Source: Montifringilla adamsi (taxonomy: Eukaryota; Chordata; Aves; Passeriformes; Passeridae). From it: a DNA stretch of 64,000 nt. Shown piece after piece: positions 12,658-23,639 of the stretch. Each line of letters opens with the position of its first letter. Position 1 is the stretch's first letter. The notes beneath the pieces are model-generated. The model did no database searches. It had not been told where the DNA came from and saw only the letters and a list, made by a program, of their open reading frames with translations. The translations under genes were made by a program, and so were the position numbers. Location: NCBI GenBank assembly GCA_017590115.1, contig JAGGNK010007448.1:1032815-1096814 (forward strand). The letters run 5' to 3'.

Positions 12658-13712
12658 TAAAATGATGCAAAGGAATTATGACTTTGCAAATACCTGAATT
12701 TTTATTTCAGCTCCAAGTTGAAGGGTTTGATATTTTCATTGCACTCCCTTGAAAGCTGACTCTGCCTAAAATGCATTTTCTGTGTCCTAACACAAGGAAG
12801 ATCTCCAAATGCAAAACTACCAAAATGTTCTTCCCAAAATGAGCTGGTTTGGTTTGATTGGTGAGATTTTTCTTTCCTTTACTAAAAACTCCCATGCAAG
12901 TCATTTTGTCACTGAACCACACGACAATAAAAAAATCAGAAATGCTCTGATCTTTCCATCCATTTTCACCCGTTTTTATTTTGACAGAATTGACTCTGGA
13001 GCACTCTGAAACCAGATATTTGGATTAATTATTGGTTGCTTATTAATCCAGATAACGTCAGACTAAATTTCAGGAGGGAGTTTTAGGTCCTGCTTTTCTT
13101 GTTGTTTTTTCATAACCCACTTCATGCCAGGAATTGCTGTTTTTGTAGAAACAGTAGCTGAAGTTTATTTTAAAAGCAATTATAGAACACATATCCTCCA
13201 CACTGTCTAGAAAAATATTCCTGCTCACAGCCAGGCCAATTTCTCCAAGGGTTTTAGACTTCAGAATAAATCTATGAATCCCCATCAAAAGCAGCTCAGA
13301 TATTTTTAAGATCTTGGCTTATCAAAACTGCACTTTTCTTTGAATTCTCCAGCTCTAGGTTTCTATTTGGCTTGTCACGTTGGGGAACATCAGTGGCAGG
13401 AGTTTATTATTGAATGTAACACAATTTGACTGATGCAATATGATGTGATAGGTCACAGTCTGATGTTTCATCTCGGTTATTAAAAATGCTTTGTGGGGCT
13501 GCAGCAGAGGAAAGCCTGGCCTGAAAACGAGGACTGATGGCTGGAATTAGCCTGCTCTGGTTTTATTTTTAAAATCCATAGCAGAAATACAGATTCCAGC
13601 CAGCCTTTGCCTCCCTGCAAGCCCAAGAGAAGGATGTGAAACACTCCAACCCACGCAGGGCTGGAAATGGGGGTGATAACCCACCCAAATCCCGAGTGTG
13701 CCCAGCTCCTCT
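12658..13712. other. non-coding sequence, AT-rich
   Basis: Repeat-free and AT-rich, especially 13400-13490, which contains a nuclear-receptor-like 'aggtcacag'. No gene is seen. Confidence 0.4.
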
Positions 13713-13776
13713 CTGGAACTGGAACTGGAACTGGAACTGGAACTGGAACTGGAACTGGAACTGGAACTGGAACTGG
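13713..13776 (+). repeat. hexanucleotide microsatellite (CTGGAA)n
   Basis: About 10.7 perfect 6-bp units. One strand reads as Leu-Glu repeats and the other as a Ser run inside a 148-codon frame. Both are products of the array, not evidence for a protein. Confidence 0.97.
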
Positions 13777-14995
13777 CTGCTGAGTTCATTTTTGGGGTGC
13801 CAATAGCCACAAATAAGCTTCCCTGCCTGATCCCAGGGCTCCCCTTCCCCGGGGCTGTGGTGGCCCTGTGGGACACACAGAAGGTGCTCAAGTCCTCTCC
13901 TCCTCTCCTGGGCAGGGGTTGAGCCTCAGCCATGCCAGGCAGGGAAAGGGGAGGAAGTTTTGTCCCCTGGAACCTTCTCAGCCCCCAGCTCATCTCAAGA
14001 GCTCACAACTCCTGGCCTTGCTGGGGACAGATTTTGTTGCTTGCCAGCGAAGCAAAAACCACAGGAAAAAAAGGCTAAAAGAGGGTTTTATTCCAAAGAT
14101 TTTCCTCTATTCCCCTGCACCTCCTCAACCTCCTTGTTTGGTTTTTTGTTTGGTTTTTTTTTTCTCAAGCTGCAATTTCCAGCTTTAAGCCTGTGAAAAC
14201 AGGGATTTGCCAAAGCTTTTGGAAGGTCGCACCTTTTGTATAGGTTTCCTAGGACCAAGCCACAAGGGAAGCGGGATTCCTCCAATTCCTACATAATTAA
14301 GAGGACTGCTGCTTTCCTGCTCAGATAAAGAAACTCCGGGTTTCCTTTCTCATGCAGGTGATGTTGTCTCCTCAATCCTGCCCCTCTGGCTTTCTCAGAA
14401 TATTTTCTTACTGCAGCACTGTAAATCTTTTGGTTTTTGCTCTCTTTCTGGCTGTGTTGGTTTAATTGGGGTTTGGTTACCATTGACTGGAACACCCAGG
14501 ATTTTCCTTGAGCTTGGAAATAAATATATATATATTTTATACTCAGCCAAATTTAGTTCTTGCTGGAATTGTACAACTACTGATGGTGACAAAGCCTAAG
14601 TCTTAAAAAGAAGTTCAACTTCTCCTTCTCAGATACATTAATACCAAATCAGATGAGTGGAATGATCTAAACAGGAAGGAGGAAATTGGAGAGATGGAAA
14701 ATATTCAGGAATGGGAGATTCCAGAGGGAAAATCGAGCCCATGGGTTGCCAAAGGCACTGAGCACCAGGGCTCACAAGCTCTCACTTGCTCAACAGCAAA
14801 TGCTGCCTTTGCCTGGTGAGAAAAATCTCTCATTTTGTGTGCAATTTCTCGAGTTTTGGACAACTTTTCTGCTTTTTAAGGGAGGGAATATTTCAAAGAA
14901 TTTTTCACACACAGCTGTTGGAGGGAAATTACAGATTCACTTTGAGAGCGTGTCCGAATGGACTCGACAATTTTCTCTAAATGCCTTTTGACTGA
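13777..14995. other. non-coding sequence, nothing recognised
   Basis: Includes a T-rich patch near 14140-14165 and a (TA)n-like patch near 14522-14536. Confidence 0.4.
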
Positions 14996-15015
14996 TTTTT
15001 TTTTTTTTTTTTTTT
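14996..15015 (+). repeat. poly-T run (20 T)
   Basis: Homopolymer of 20 T. No adjoining SINE or LINE body is visible, so its origin is unclear. Confidence 0.95.
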
Positions 15016-16681
15016 AAGTGGGGGGAAAAAATAAAATAAATCCAAAGGACATCCTAAAACCATTGCCCGGATTGTCTGCGTGACATCCCCACCGCTGCAT
15101 TCAGCTCTGGGCTTTCAAATGCACCTAATGGAGCAGTACAAGCCCCGGCTTTTCAAAAGCATTTAGAAAGCTCATTCGCCTCAATTTCGGTGGAATTTAG
15201 ATGTTTAAACCTCTTTGAGGATCAGCCTTAGGCACCTCTGAATAGCAGAACTCCCTGTGAAAACAGGTATTACAGAGAGAGAAGGGGCGCTTGTGAAGGG
15301 ACTTCAAAGATGGGGGGTATTAAGTTTTGAAGGAGAGCAAAAGAAGTGGGACCAGGAAAGGGAATGGGAAATAATGAATGGTCTGGAGGAAAGAAATAAT
15401 TTTCTGATTCATTATTTTCTTATTTGGAACAGCAAAAGAATATTCTCTGAAGTTGAATGACACGAAATTTAAAACTCCCGAAAGAAAATGCAGTAAATGA
15501 TCACTCAGAGAGACTCAGCGTCACAATTTAGCCTCGGGGCCAGGATTTTCACAGGCTGCAGAGCAAGATGCAGAAAACGCTTTTATTTTGGTGTTTTTTT
15601 CCTTTTTGTCTTTTTCTCCAAGGAAGAAGCAAAGTCTCAAGAAATTATTTGAAATGAGGAAGTGAAGAGAAATTCTTAATTTAACGTGAAAAATAGCCAA
15701 AATTTTCTTTTGAAGAGTGGTGAAGTTCACAGCACAGAAAGAGCCAGGGAAGATCCACTTTGCTACTGACAAGTGAGACTTGGAGGCAGGAAGAGATCCT
15801 GCCCCCATCCCTGCACACCCCAGAGAGCCTCAGGGAAACCTCACTGATGCCCTGGGGATCACCTGTCCCTCACAGGCATTTTCAGGAGTTCTGTGAATAT
15901 TCTGCACCCAAAAGTGCCCCTGTTCTTGCTGGAATATTCCATGTATCCACCAGAGTTTGCAGTGCTGGGAGCAAATGCAGCCAGAGAGCAAGAGGGAGTT
16001 CTCCATCAGGATATTCCTAATGCAGGGTTGGCATCTGTTGTATTTTAAAGTAAAAAAGGGAGCAAAAATTTCTCTTTTCTGAGAGAAACGTTTTCTTTTC
16101 TGAGAAAAAATTTTCTCTTTTCCTTTGTGAGCATGGAGAAGTAGTTTCCCCTCCAAGGCAGGGATGCAGGAAGATGACCCAGCATTTGGGAAAAAACAGG
16201 AGCAAAGAGCCACTGTCCCAAAAGAGTTCCTTTATCCTGATCCCTGCCCGGCTGCTGTTTCAGTTCCACCCTATCTGGGCTCCCAGCTCATCCCACCACA
16301 GGAAGGCCTGGAATTCTGTGTGACCTTGGGGACAAGCCTCTGTCCCCATCTGCTCTGCAGAAGTTCAGGGAGCAGCACCTCTTCCAAGAGCTCTTCCCAC
16401 CCTCTGCTGAACCCCACATTAAAGGAAGTGCCAGGAATCCTCCAGCCAGAGCCTCTGCAGTGGGTGGGCATTCAGGAATTACAGCTGGACACTGCTCAGT
16501 GGGGCTGGAGCCCTGCCTGCACCAAGGGTTGTGGGAACACCCTGCTGGTGCTGCTGCAGTGTCCATCTCCCTCTCAACAACAGGGAAATGTCCATGTCCA
16601 GCTCGAGTCCAGAGACAGAAAACCTGCCTGGAGCAGGTTCTTCCCCATCTCCGGAGCAGCTGTATTCTCCTTTCAGAGGGT
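15016..16681. other. non-coding sequence
   Basis: 15040-15240 is repeat-free with several CpGs and could be a conserved element. 16067-16123 holds three imperfect copies of a ttttctgaga-type unit with hairpin potential. The 239-codon frame beginning at 16164 runs into the following CR1 and is not supported. Confidence 0.4.
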
Positions 16682-17260
16682 CCATCCCTGTCCTGGGGGC
16701 ATCAGGCCCAGCATTGCTGGCCAGGCCAGGGAGGGATTGTCCAGCTCTGCTTTGGGCTGGAGCAGCCTCACCTCGAGCCACGGGAGCAGTTTGGGGCACC
16801 ATGATATAAGAAAGATATTAAGGTATGAGAAATTGTCCAAAGGAGGGACACAGGGATGGGGAAGGGTCTGGAGGGGCCCGTGAGGAGCAGCTGAGGGCTC
16901 TGGGATTGTGAGGGGAGACCTCACTGGGATGTGCAGCTCCTCCCGAGGGACAGAGGAGGGACAAGCACCGATCTCTGCTCGGGGACAGGGACAGGAGCCA
17001 GGGCACGGCTGGGGCTGGGCCAGGGCAGCTCAGGCTGGAGCTCAGGGCAAGGTTCTTCCCCCAGAGGGTGCTGGCACTGCCCAGGCTCCCCAGGGAATGG
17101 GCACGGCCCCGAGGCTGCCAGAGCTCCAGGAGCCTTTGGACAGCGCTGCCAGGGATGCCCAGGGTGGGCTTGTTGGGGGGGTCTGAGCACGGACAGGGGC
17201 TGGGCTGGGTGATCCTGGTGGGTCCTTTCCAAGGACATCCCTTCAGGATATTCCCTGATC
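16682..17260 (+). mobile_element. CR1 LINE 3' portion, about 580 bp
   Basis: Forward CR1 of a second subfamily, also present at 29345, 34678, 36371 (reversed), 45456 and 49474 (reversed). Diagnostic runs are 'gcatcaggcccagcattgc', 'gctcagggcaaggttcttcc', 'gaatgggcacggccccgag' and 'gcccagggtgggcttg', ending near 'ggtgatcctggtgggtcc'. It begins in the end of the ORF2 region and carries no intact frame; the GC-rich body explains the long overlapping frames on both strands. Confidence 0.93.
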
Positions 17261-20029
17261 CCCTGGAGTGTCTGCTGACTCCAGAGGCAGCCAGAGCTCC
17301 CCTGCAGCACCAGGAGGTGTCTCCAGGACTCTGTCCCTGCCCTTCCAGGAGTCCCTGAGCCCTGTGTGCTTCGTGTGGCCAAACACATTCTGCAAACACC
17401 CAAAAAACCCAATCCTGTGGCTCAGGTGAGACCCAAACCTCACAGAGCTCCAGGAAGGTGCCCCCAGCTGCCCTGAGACTGCAAATTGACCCAGAGATTC
17501 TCAGAGGAATTTCCATGAGAGCAGAGTGGGGGCTCACAGGGCTGGACTCTGGAAATCACTGTCTTCCACTCTGCAATGAGGAAATCGTGTCATTTATACC
17601 CCGAACTCGTGTAAGAGAAATGCCAGCGTCCCAAATTCAGCTGCTACAGAATGTTGGTACGTTTGCTACACACATTTTTCACAAGTAATAATGAGTGACA
17701 AAAATAACTGACCTACTTCTAACTCCACAAATACCTGTACCTCACATTTGGAGGCAGAGAAATCAGCATGGAGACATTTAGAACAAGTCTATTCTTGAAT
17801 GCCCTTTTTTAACTCTCTTTAAATTATTCCAATTTGGACAGTTTCTAATGTAATTTTTTTGTACACCTTGCAACTCCCTGGAGCTGTTTCTGTAGTTCCA
17901 GGCACGTCTGCACCAAGCACAAAACCCTGGTGATCATTAATATGAAAAGATTTGGCTCCCCCAGTAGAGGAGAATCCATTTTTGCCATCACACTTTCCTT
18001 GATGGTGCCTGAGGATCTGGGCCATGCTTCAGACCAAGCCAAGCCTCTGTTAAAAGCTGATTTTACCCCTTCAGGCTTCTCCCAAGAGTGTCAAGGAGGC
18101 CTTTGAATGGCTCCAGTCCTGAGGTGCTGCTCCGTTTTCAGGCCTTTAGGGGTCAGAGTCATCAAGTGCCTCCTCCATCCCATTGGATTTTGCCCTGCAG
18201 GTGATGGAGGTTAGGTGAATTAGGTGCAGGAGCTCCAGTGTGAAACCAAGGTCAGGTCCTGTGTAAAACAAGACAGGAACCATCTCCAGTTTGGTCAGGC
18301 AGAGCAAAGCCCAAACCTGTGTCCTCACAGAGCTGTAAAACACCCAGAGAAATCCTGCTTGCTCCACCCCAGGATCCTTTTAAACCTCTCCACATTTTGT
18401 GGTCTCATTACAATTTTCCATCAGAAAAGCAAGTTTTTTATTTTTCTTGGGGGTTTTGTGTTTTGTTCAAGACAGCTTTTCCTTCTCATTGGTTCTCATG
18501 TGGATACAACCACACCGAGCATCTCCTGCTCAAGATTTTTAGGCCTTTTAACAGAATTATCCCAAGCCTACAGATTGCTCCAGACAGAGCCCAAATGCTT
18601 TAAGTTTGTTATTGTTTTCTCTCACAGACAAGTCCCAGCTCCCACATTAATTATCATTGCCAGGTCCTTCCAGTCTCCATCCTGCTTAAAATTCCTCCCC
18701 AGCTGCAAAGCTATGGGAATAAAATGCAGATATAAAACTGATATCCTTCAAAAAAACCTGATTTTGAGGCTGCCAGACCTGCCTGGTGGCACCGGCTGCC
18801 CACTGCAGTCTGGCCCCTACAGGTCTGAACCTCTGTAGAATGGCAAAAATAATCCCAGCCCATTCTCTGAGGTGAGATTTGATCTACTGGGACATGATTA
18901 TTCCTTCAGGACAGAGCTGACCAAAGCAATGCCCTGGGGGTTTCTGTAAGCAGTGGGTGGGATCTGACTTGTGGCACTCAGCTCTTCCTGGAGGAGGTTT
19001 TGGGGACACGAAAAGAGAATCCCACAGCCCTGAGCACATTGACCAAAATCTGAGGAAGAATGACCAAACCTCCTCCTCTGAGGTGATAATACCATGGAAA
19101 TCATAAATAGGAATATCAGCACTTCCAACACTGCTCAGGGATGGCTGACAGAGCAAAGAGCACACTGAGAGCATTGCTGAAGGAAAAAAATTGGTGAAAG
19201 TGTTATTTTCTTTTGTTTTGGGCAAATTAACAAAGGTGGTTTGCAGCATTTTTGTGTGGTTCTTCTGGAAAATCAGAGAAATTTTTCAACTCTGACTTCC
19301 CACTATCCAAAATCTGCTGAGATCCAGGATTTCATTCTTCTGGCAAAAGCAAGAATAACCCTTGAACACTTTCCTGCCTCAAAATCTTCAGACAAACCTT
19401 CTGTTCTCCGGCAATCTGTTTGGAAGAACAGGATGTTGATGCTTGAGCCGTAATCAGATTTTCTTGAATATTGAGTGTGTCTAACACTAAAGGCAGACCC
19501 CTTCAAATCTCATATCATGTGTTTCAGAAATTTGAAAGCAGGTTTTTTAAAATGCAATTGTGGCCAGCTCTGCTCTCCAGTCCCTGCTTTCACCAGGGCT
19601 CAGCAGCTCCAGGTGAAATAAATGTCAGGTCCTGTGTTCAAGTGACGTCGTTGATGTGTGAACTGAATTTCAAACCCTTGTTTAAATGCTGAAAGGAAAA
19701 TGTCTTCTCAGATGTCGCATTTTTAAATCACTGCCTCGCAGATTCCAAATAAAAGTTATATTGGAGTCTGTGCCATTAATATTCCTTCTGATATCAGCTT
19801 CATTTTGGCTGGAAATGGAGTCTGGTCAATCTTCTCCAGAAAATCCCAGCACCTCAAGGCTTGTTTTGGCTGCGGATGGAAGTGTGCATTCACATGGAGC
19901 TTTTGGGAAATAAATCTTTTAAAAAATCTTTGCTCCATTTTTGTTAGAAGATCCTACAAGAATAGATTTTAAAAATTACAGAAGTGAGAAGCAAATTGAA
20001 TTAAGAAATCAAATCAATGCCACAGGATA
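17261..20029. other. non-coding sequence, about 2.8 kb, no gene seen
   Basis: The 204-codon frame at 18224-18838 shows no domain, and a frame of that length is not surprising in six frames of 64 kb. No RNA gene or repeat family is recognised. Confidence 0.45.
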
Positions 20030-20127
20030 CAGGGAGGGATTGTTGGGGTGTCCTGAGCAGGGCCAGGAGTTGGACTCCATGGTCTTGGTGGGTTCCTTCC
20101 AATTCAGGATATTCTGTGATTGTCTGA
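20030..20127 (+). mobile_element. CR1 LINE 3' end
   Basis: 'gttggactccatggtcttgg', 'tgggttccttccaattcagg' and 'attctgtgattgtctg' match the last ~90 bp of CR1 in the forward sense. Confidence 0.85.
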
Positions 20128-20329
20128 CACAGAGCTCAGATTTTTGTATTTTGGCTGAACAAAATTTGGGTATTTTGCATTACAAGGGGCCTTTTAGGAC
20201 ACATAATTGCAGAAAGTACAAAAAAAAATCTATTATCTAAAAACATTTAAGTCTCACCCTTTCTCAGCATCTCTGAGGAAGAGCTGGGCTGGGCAAGAGT
20301 GGGATGGGAGCAGGGGATGGATCCAGGGG

Positions 20330-20710
20330 TGTCTTAGGTTGGAAATGGGGCTGTGTGTTCTATCCCATCTGTCAGAGGTGGGGCAGTTCTCCTCTGTGCA
20401 TGGGGCAGTGTTTTGGTTTCTGTTTGTTTTTTGTTGGGTTTTTTGTTTGTTTGTTTGTTTGTTTGTTTTTGTTTTGTTTTGTTTTTTTGTTTTTGTTTTT
20501 GTTTGTTTGTACTATTGCATTTTTTAAACTTTTTTTGTTGTTTGTTGTTTGTTTTCCTAGTAAAGAACTGTTGTTCCTATTCCCATAACTTTGCCTGAGA
20601 GCCTTTTAATTTCAAAATCATAATAATTTGGAGGGAGGGGCTTTACATTTTCCATTTCAGGGGAGGTTCCTGCCTTCCTTTTCAGACACCTGTCTTTTCA
20701 AACCAAGACA
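20330..20710 (-). mobile_element. solo LTR of an endogenous retrovirus, internally shortened
   Basis: On the minus strand the element starts TGTCTTGGTTTGAAAAGACA and ends …AACCTAAGACA, so it has TG…CA ends with a TGTCTT/AAGACA inverted terminal pair. It is flanked by a perfect 5-bp duplication AGGGG (20325-20329 and 20711-20715), which fits an ERVL-like (class III) integrase. It aligns to 25275-25966 at both ends but lacks about 430 bp of the middle, where an expanded (TTTG)n tract (about 20440-20510) sits instead. No internal viral genes adjoin it. Confidence 0.9.
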
Positions 20711-20715
20711 AGGGG

Positions 20716-21330
20716 CAGGGATGCACTTTGGATCCCAGATCCCACCCCTCTCCTCCTGCCTCCTCAATTCCCCTTCCCACAAAACTGCTCAGGCAAACAC
20801 AAAGGAGCCAGACGTCACCACCATCAAGCATTTCAAGCCCAGTGCTCTCTTCACGGCTCAAAGCAGGGAGACTTGCAAACATCGACTACAAGTAGGAAAA
20901 ATGAATAATATATGAAAGAAAAAGCAAGAACCAGGAAACAGTCACAAGAGTGAGGCGTTAATTGCTGTACATCCCCCACAACACAGTGACAGGCAGGGAA
21001 GGGCTAGATGGATGTGGCAGGGAACACCTGACAGCAGCTCCGTGCCCCCTCCCTGTTCCCTGTACATGGGAATGGTGACAGTGACTCTGTGCCATGGCTC
21101 AGAGGGCAAAGCACATCCACAGGTGGATTCAGTTTGATAAAACTGGGGACAAGGTGACACAACAGGAAATTTCATTCAGTTCTGGAATTTGGGACTTGTT
21201 CTCCACACAGGCAGGTCCTCCCTGAACTTCACTCCATCCCGTTTCCTCTCCCTGTTCTTTCCCAGCCTCACCTGCTGCTGGGTGGTTCCTCCTCTGTCTC
21301 AAAGGAGAATAACCCAGCTCTGGGCCACCA
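20716..21330. other. non-coding sequence, nothing recognised
   Basis: Flank of the solo LTR. No gene or repeat family is seen. Confidence 0.4.
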
Positions 21331-21495
21331 CAGACAGAATCTCATAGTGGCTCAGGCTGGTGAGGACCTTTGCAGCTCACTCAGGGTCCTCTGGAGCACA
21401 CTCAGGATTGTGTCCAGGTGGGTTTGGAGTATCCCTAGGCAGGAGACGCCAGCCCCTCCCTGGGCTCTTCTTAGGGCTGGGCACTGCCCAGGGCA
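21331..21495 (-). mobile_element. CR1 LINE 3' fragment, old
   Basis: 'agacagaatctcatagtgg', 'ggctggtgaggacct', 'gtcctctggagcacactc' and 'attgtgtccaggtgggttt' correspond to a diverged CR1 tail read in reverse, ending near 'ccctccctgggc'. Confidence 0.7.
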
Positions 21496-21837
21496 GACGT
21501 GCTGTCTCCTGTGCAGGGGGAATTGCTGGGATTTGCCAGGGAATGCCCATTCCTGTGGTGCCACTGTCAGCCCCTGGAGCAGAGCCTGGGCCACGCCTGA
21601 CCCCTCCCTGCACGCAGGGACAGCCACTGATAAGAGCAAGGACGGTGATAAGATCACCACGGGTGCTCCTTTGGTCCCACAGGCAGACACAGCCCCGTGG
21701 CCACCTTGTAGGTCCCCTTGTCCCCACCCTGCAGCCCTGGGGACAGCTTTGCTGAGCTGGCCTAGGGGATGCAGATAGGGAAAAGTCTGGCTTTGGGGGA
21801 CTCATGATGCTCTGGACAGGACACTTGACAGAGGGTG

Positions 21838-21893
21838 GAATTTTCAGGGAATTTCAGGGAATTGTCAGGGCATTTTCAGGGAATTTCTGGGGA
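21838..21893 (+). repeat. short tandem repeat of tttcagggaa-type units
   Basis: Five imperfect 10-12 bp units in a row. Small local expansion with no known family. Confidence 0.8.
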
Positions 21894-22019
21894 TTTGGCA
21901 CCTTTTCTGCCTCAGTTCCATCTCCCTTCTGTGCCACATCAACCCCAGCTCTTTCCTCAGCATCACCCAGAGCCTTCCCCTCCGTGTCACTCCTTCCCCA
22001 GCTCCCCATACCCTCAGCA

Positions 22020-22135
22020 GCCGTGCATTTGTTAGTTGACAGCTTTTATTTTATATTTCATTTGCCATTTGTCAGCCGGGGAGCACGGCTTCAAGGCCCC
22101 GTTTGATGTTTCCATGTTATCTCCAAACGCTTAAA
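22020..22135. promoter_or_regulatory. candidate conserved non-coding element
   Basis: AT-rich, repeat-free block with a TTGACAG site at 22036-22042 and an inverted TGTCAG at 22070-22075, the MEIS/TGIF-type core, followed by CpG-containing sequence. Conservation is inferred from texture only. Confidence 0.25.
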
Positions 22136-22174
22136 GCGGCAGCACGCTGGGCTCCGCAGCTCACCGCAGCACAG

Positions 22175-22194
22175 GCACCCCCCTCTGGTGGTCC
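22175..22194 (-). promoter_or_regulatory. candidate CTCF site
   Basis: On the minus strand the run ccaccagaggggggtgc is close to the vertebrate CTCF core CCACYAGRGGGCGC. It points left. Confidence 0.4.
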
Positions 22195-22937
22195 AAAGGC
22201 AAGAGCTCTGCAGAAATCGCAGATTTTTCAGGGCCTGAGAGTCCACCTGAGTCCCACAGACAGAGATGATGGGAGGGAGGGAGATGAAGCTCCATCCTTC
22301 AGCGCTGCTGAGACCTTTGTGGGGACACTGCCACACAAATATCTGCCTCAAATATCGCTCGGAAAATACGGAGGTAGGCAGGAGATGTCCCATGTTGACG
22401 CCAAATTGTGTCCCTTTTGCAGTTCTGGGAGCACAAGGCTCAGTACACATCTAATAGTCTGATTTTCCTTTGCACTCTAGTTGTAGAAATCACTTGACTG
22501 GGAAGTTAAAGAGTGATTTAAATACTGCTAAGCTGGGAAAATTGAAGTTAAGAGTCTGTTAAAATGACACAGCCATGGTCTCTGTACCTGGACTTTATCC
22601 TCCTCTTGTATTGATGCTAATAAATGTCACATTTAGGGACAAGAAGAGCAAAAACGAGTGGCTGATTCCTGCCCTGCCTCTGCCAATGTGCTCTGCCTGC
22701 ACCCGGAGGATGTGTCCCGCACAGGACAAGGTGGGTGAGGGACTGAAACACAGGAATGGTTGGATTAAACTTTGTACTGGAAAATCACTGCTCACTCAGA
22801 GTCTTACGAGTTTGTCAAAGATATCCCTGGGTGAGTTTTGTTCACAGATAATCTCATCTGTAACCACCCATCCCGTGGCAAAGCTGCTTTAGGGAGATTT
22901 GGGGAATTTGGACAAGCTTTTGGTACTTTTCTAATAT
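22195..22937. other. non-coding sequence, nothing recognised
   Basis: Unique-looking sequence between the CTCF-like site and a CR1. Confidence 0.4.
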
Positions 22938-23345
22938 GAAACCTTCCAGGGCCTAAAGAGGGATTACAAGAAGGCTGGAGAAGGACTGGGGACAGGGAAT
23001 GGAGGGACAGGACACAGGGAATGGCTCCCACTGCCACAGGGCAGGGATGGATGGGATATTGGGAATAAGGAATTGTTCCCTGGGAGGGTGGGCAGGCCCT
23101 GGCACAGGGTGCCCAGAGCAGCTGTGGCTGCCCCTGGATCCCTGGCAGTGCCCAAGGCCAGGCTGGACAGGGCTTGGAGCAGCCTGGGACAGTGGAACGT
23201 GTCCTTGTCATGGCAAGGATGGGATGGGATGGGATGGGATGGGATGGGATGGGATGGGATGGGATGGGATGGGATGGGATGGGACGGGACGGGACGGGAT
23301 GGGATTTACTGTCACTCCCAACCCAAACCCAGCTGTGACTCCCTG
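22938..23345 (+). mobile_element. CR1 LINE 3' fragment disrupted by a (GGGAT)n array
   Basis: Forward CR1: 'gaaaccttccagggcctaaa', 'ggacaggacacagggaatgg', 'gcccagagcagctgtgg', 'ggagcagcctgggacagtgg', then at the usual 'catggcaggg' position a long GGGAT array, then 'cccaacccaaac' from the CR1 end. The array therefore grew inside the element. Confidence 0.92.
23217..23305 (+). repeat. pentanucleotide microsatellite (GGGAT)n with GGGAC variants
   Basis: About 17-18 units, including three GGGAC units near the right end. It lies inside the CR1 at 22938-23345 and gives a Ser-His-Pro-Ile-Pro frame on the minus strand that is an artefact. Confidence 0.97.
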
Positions 23346-23639
23346 AGCATTGAACTGCAGATCTCCTTGTAGCTCTCCCTAAATTTCTGCTCCTGCAGTC
23401 AGAGTCAGCACAAAATCCATTCAGGATTCTCTGTAAAGACAATTCCAGAGCTCAGCCTTGAAGCTCTGGTGACCAGAACATGGCAGTGAAGCATCGTGTT
23501 ACAGGGTACAGACTGGAGATCAATGATCCTATTAATAGAGGGAGTCAGGTAATTCTGGGTGGAAATGACCACTTTCTGCATCAATTAGTCATGGAAGCAG
23601 TCAAAGGTGGATGCTATTTTAGCTATGGTTTTGGCAAGG

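Noticed and set aside
13547..13993. 148-codon minus-strand frame with a long serine run
   Set aside because: The run is the (CTGGAA)n array read backwards; flanks show no domain.
16164..17537. Two 239-codon frames (plus and minus)
   Set aside because: Both run through the CR1 at 16682-17260 and have no recognisable protein family outside it.
18224..18838. 204-codon forward frame
   Set aside because: Length is within chance for six frames of 64 kb; there is no domain, biased codon use or splice pattern I could support.
22804..23442. 212-codon minus-strand frame with Ser-His-Pro-Ile-Pro repeats
   Set aside because: Produced by the (GGGAT)n array inside a CR1.
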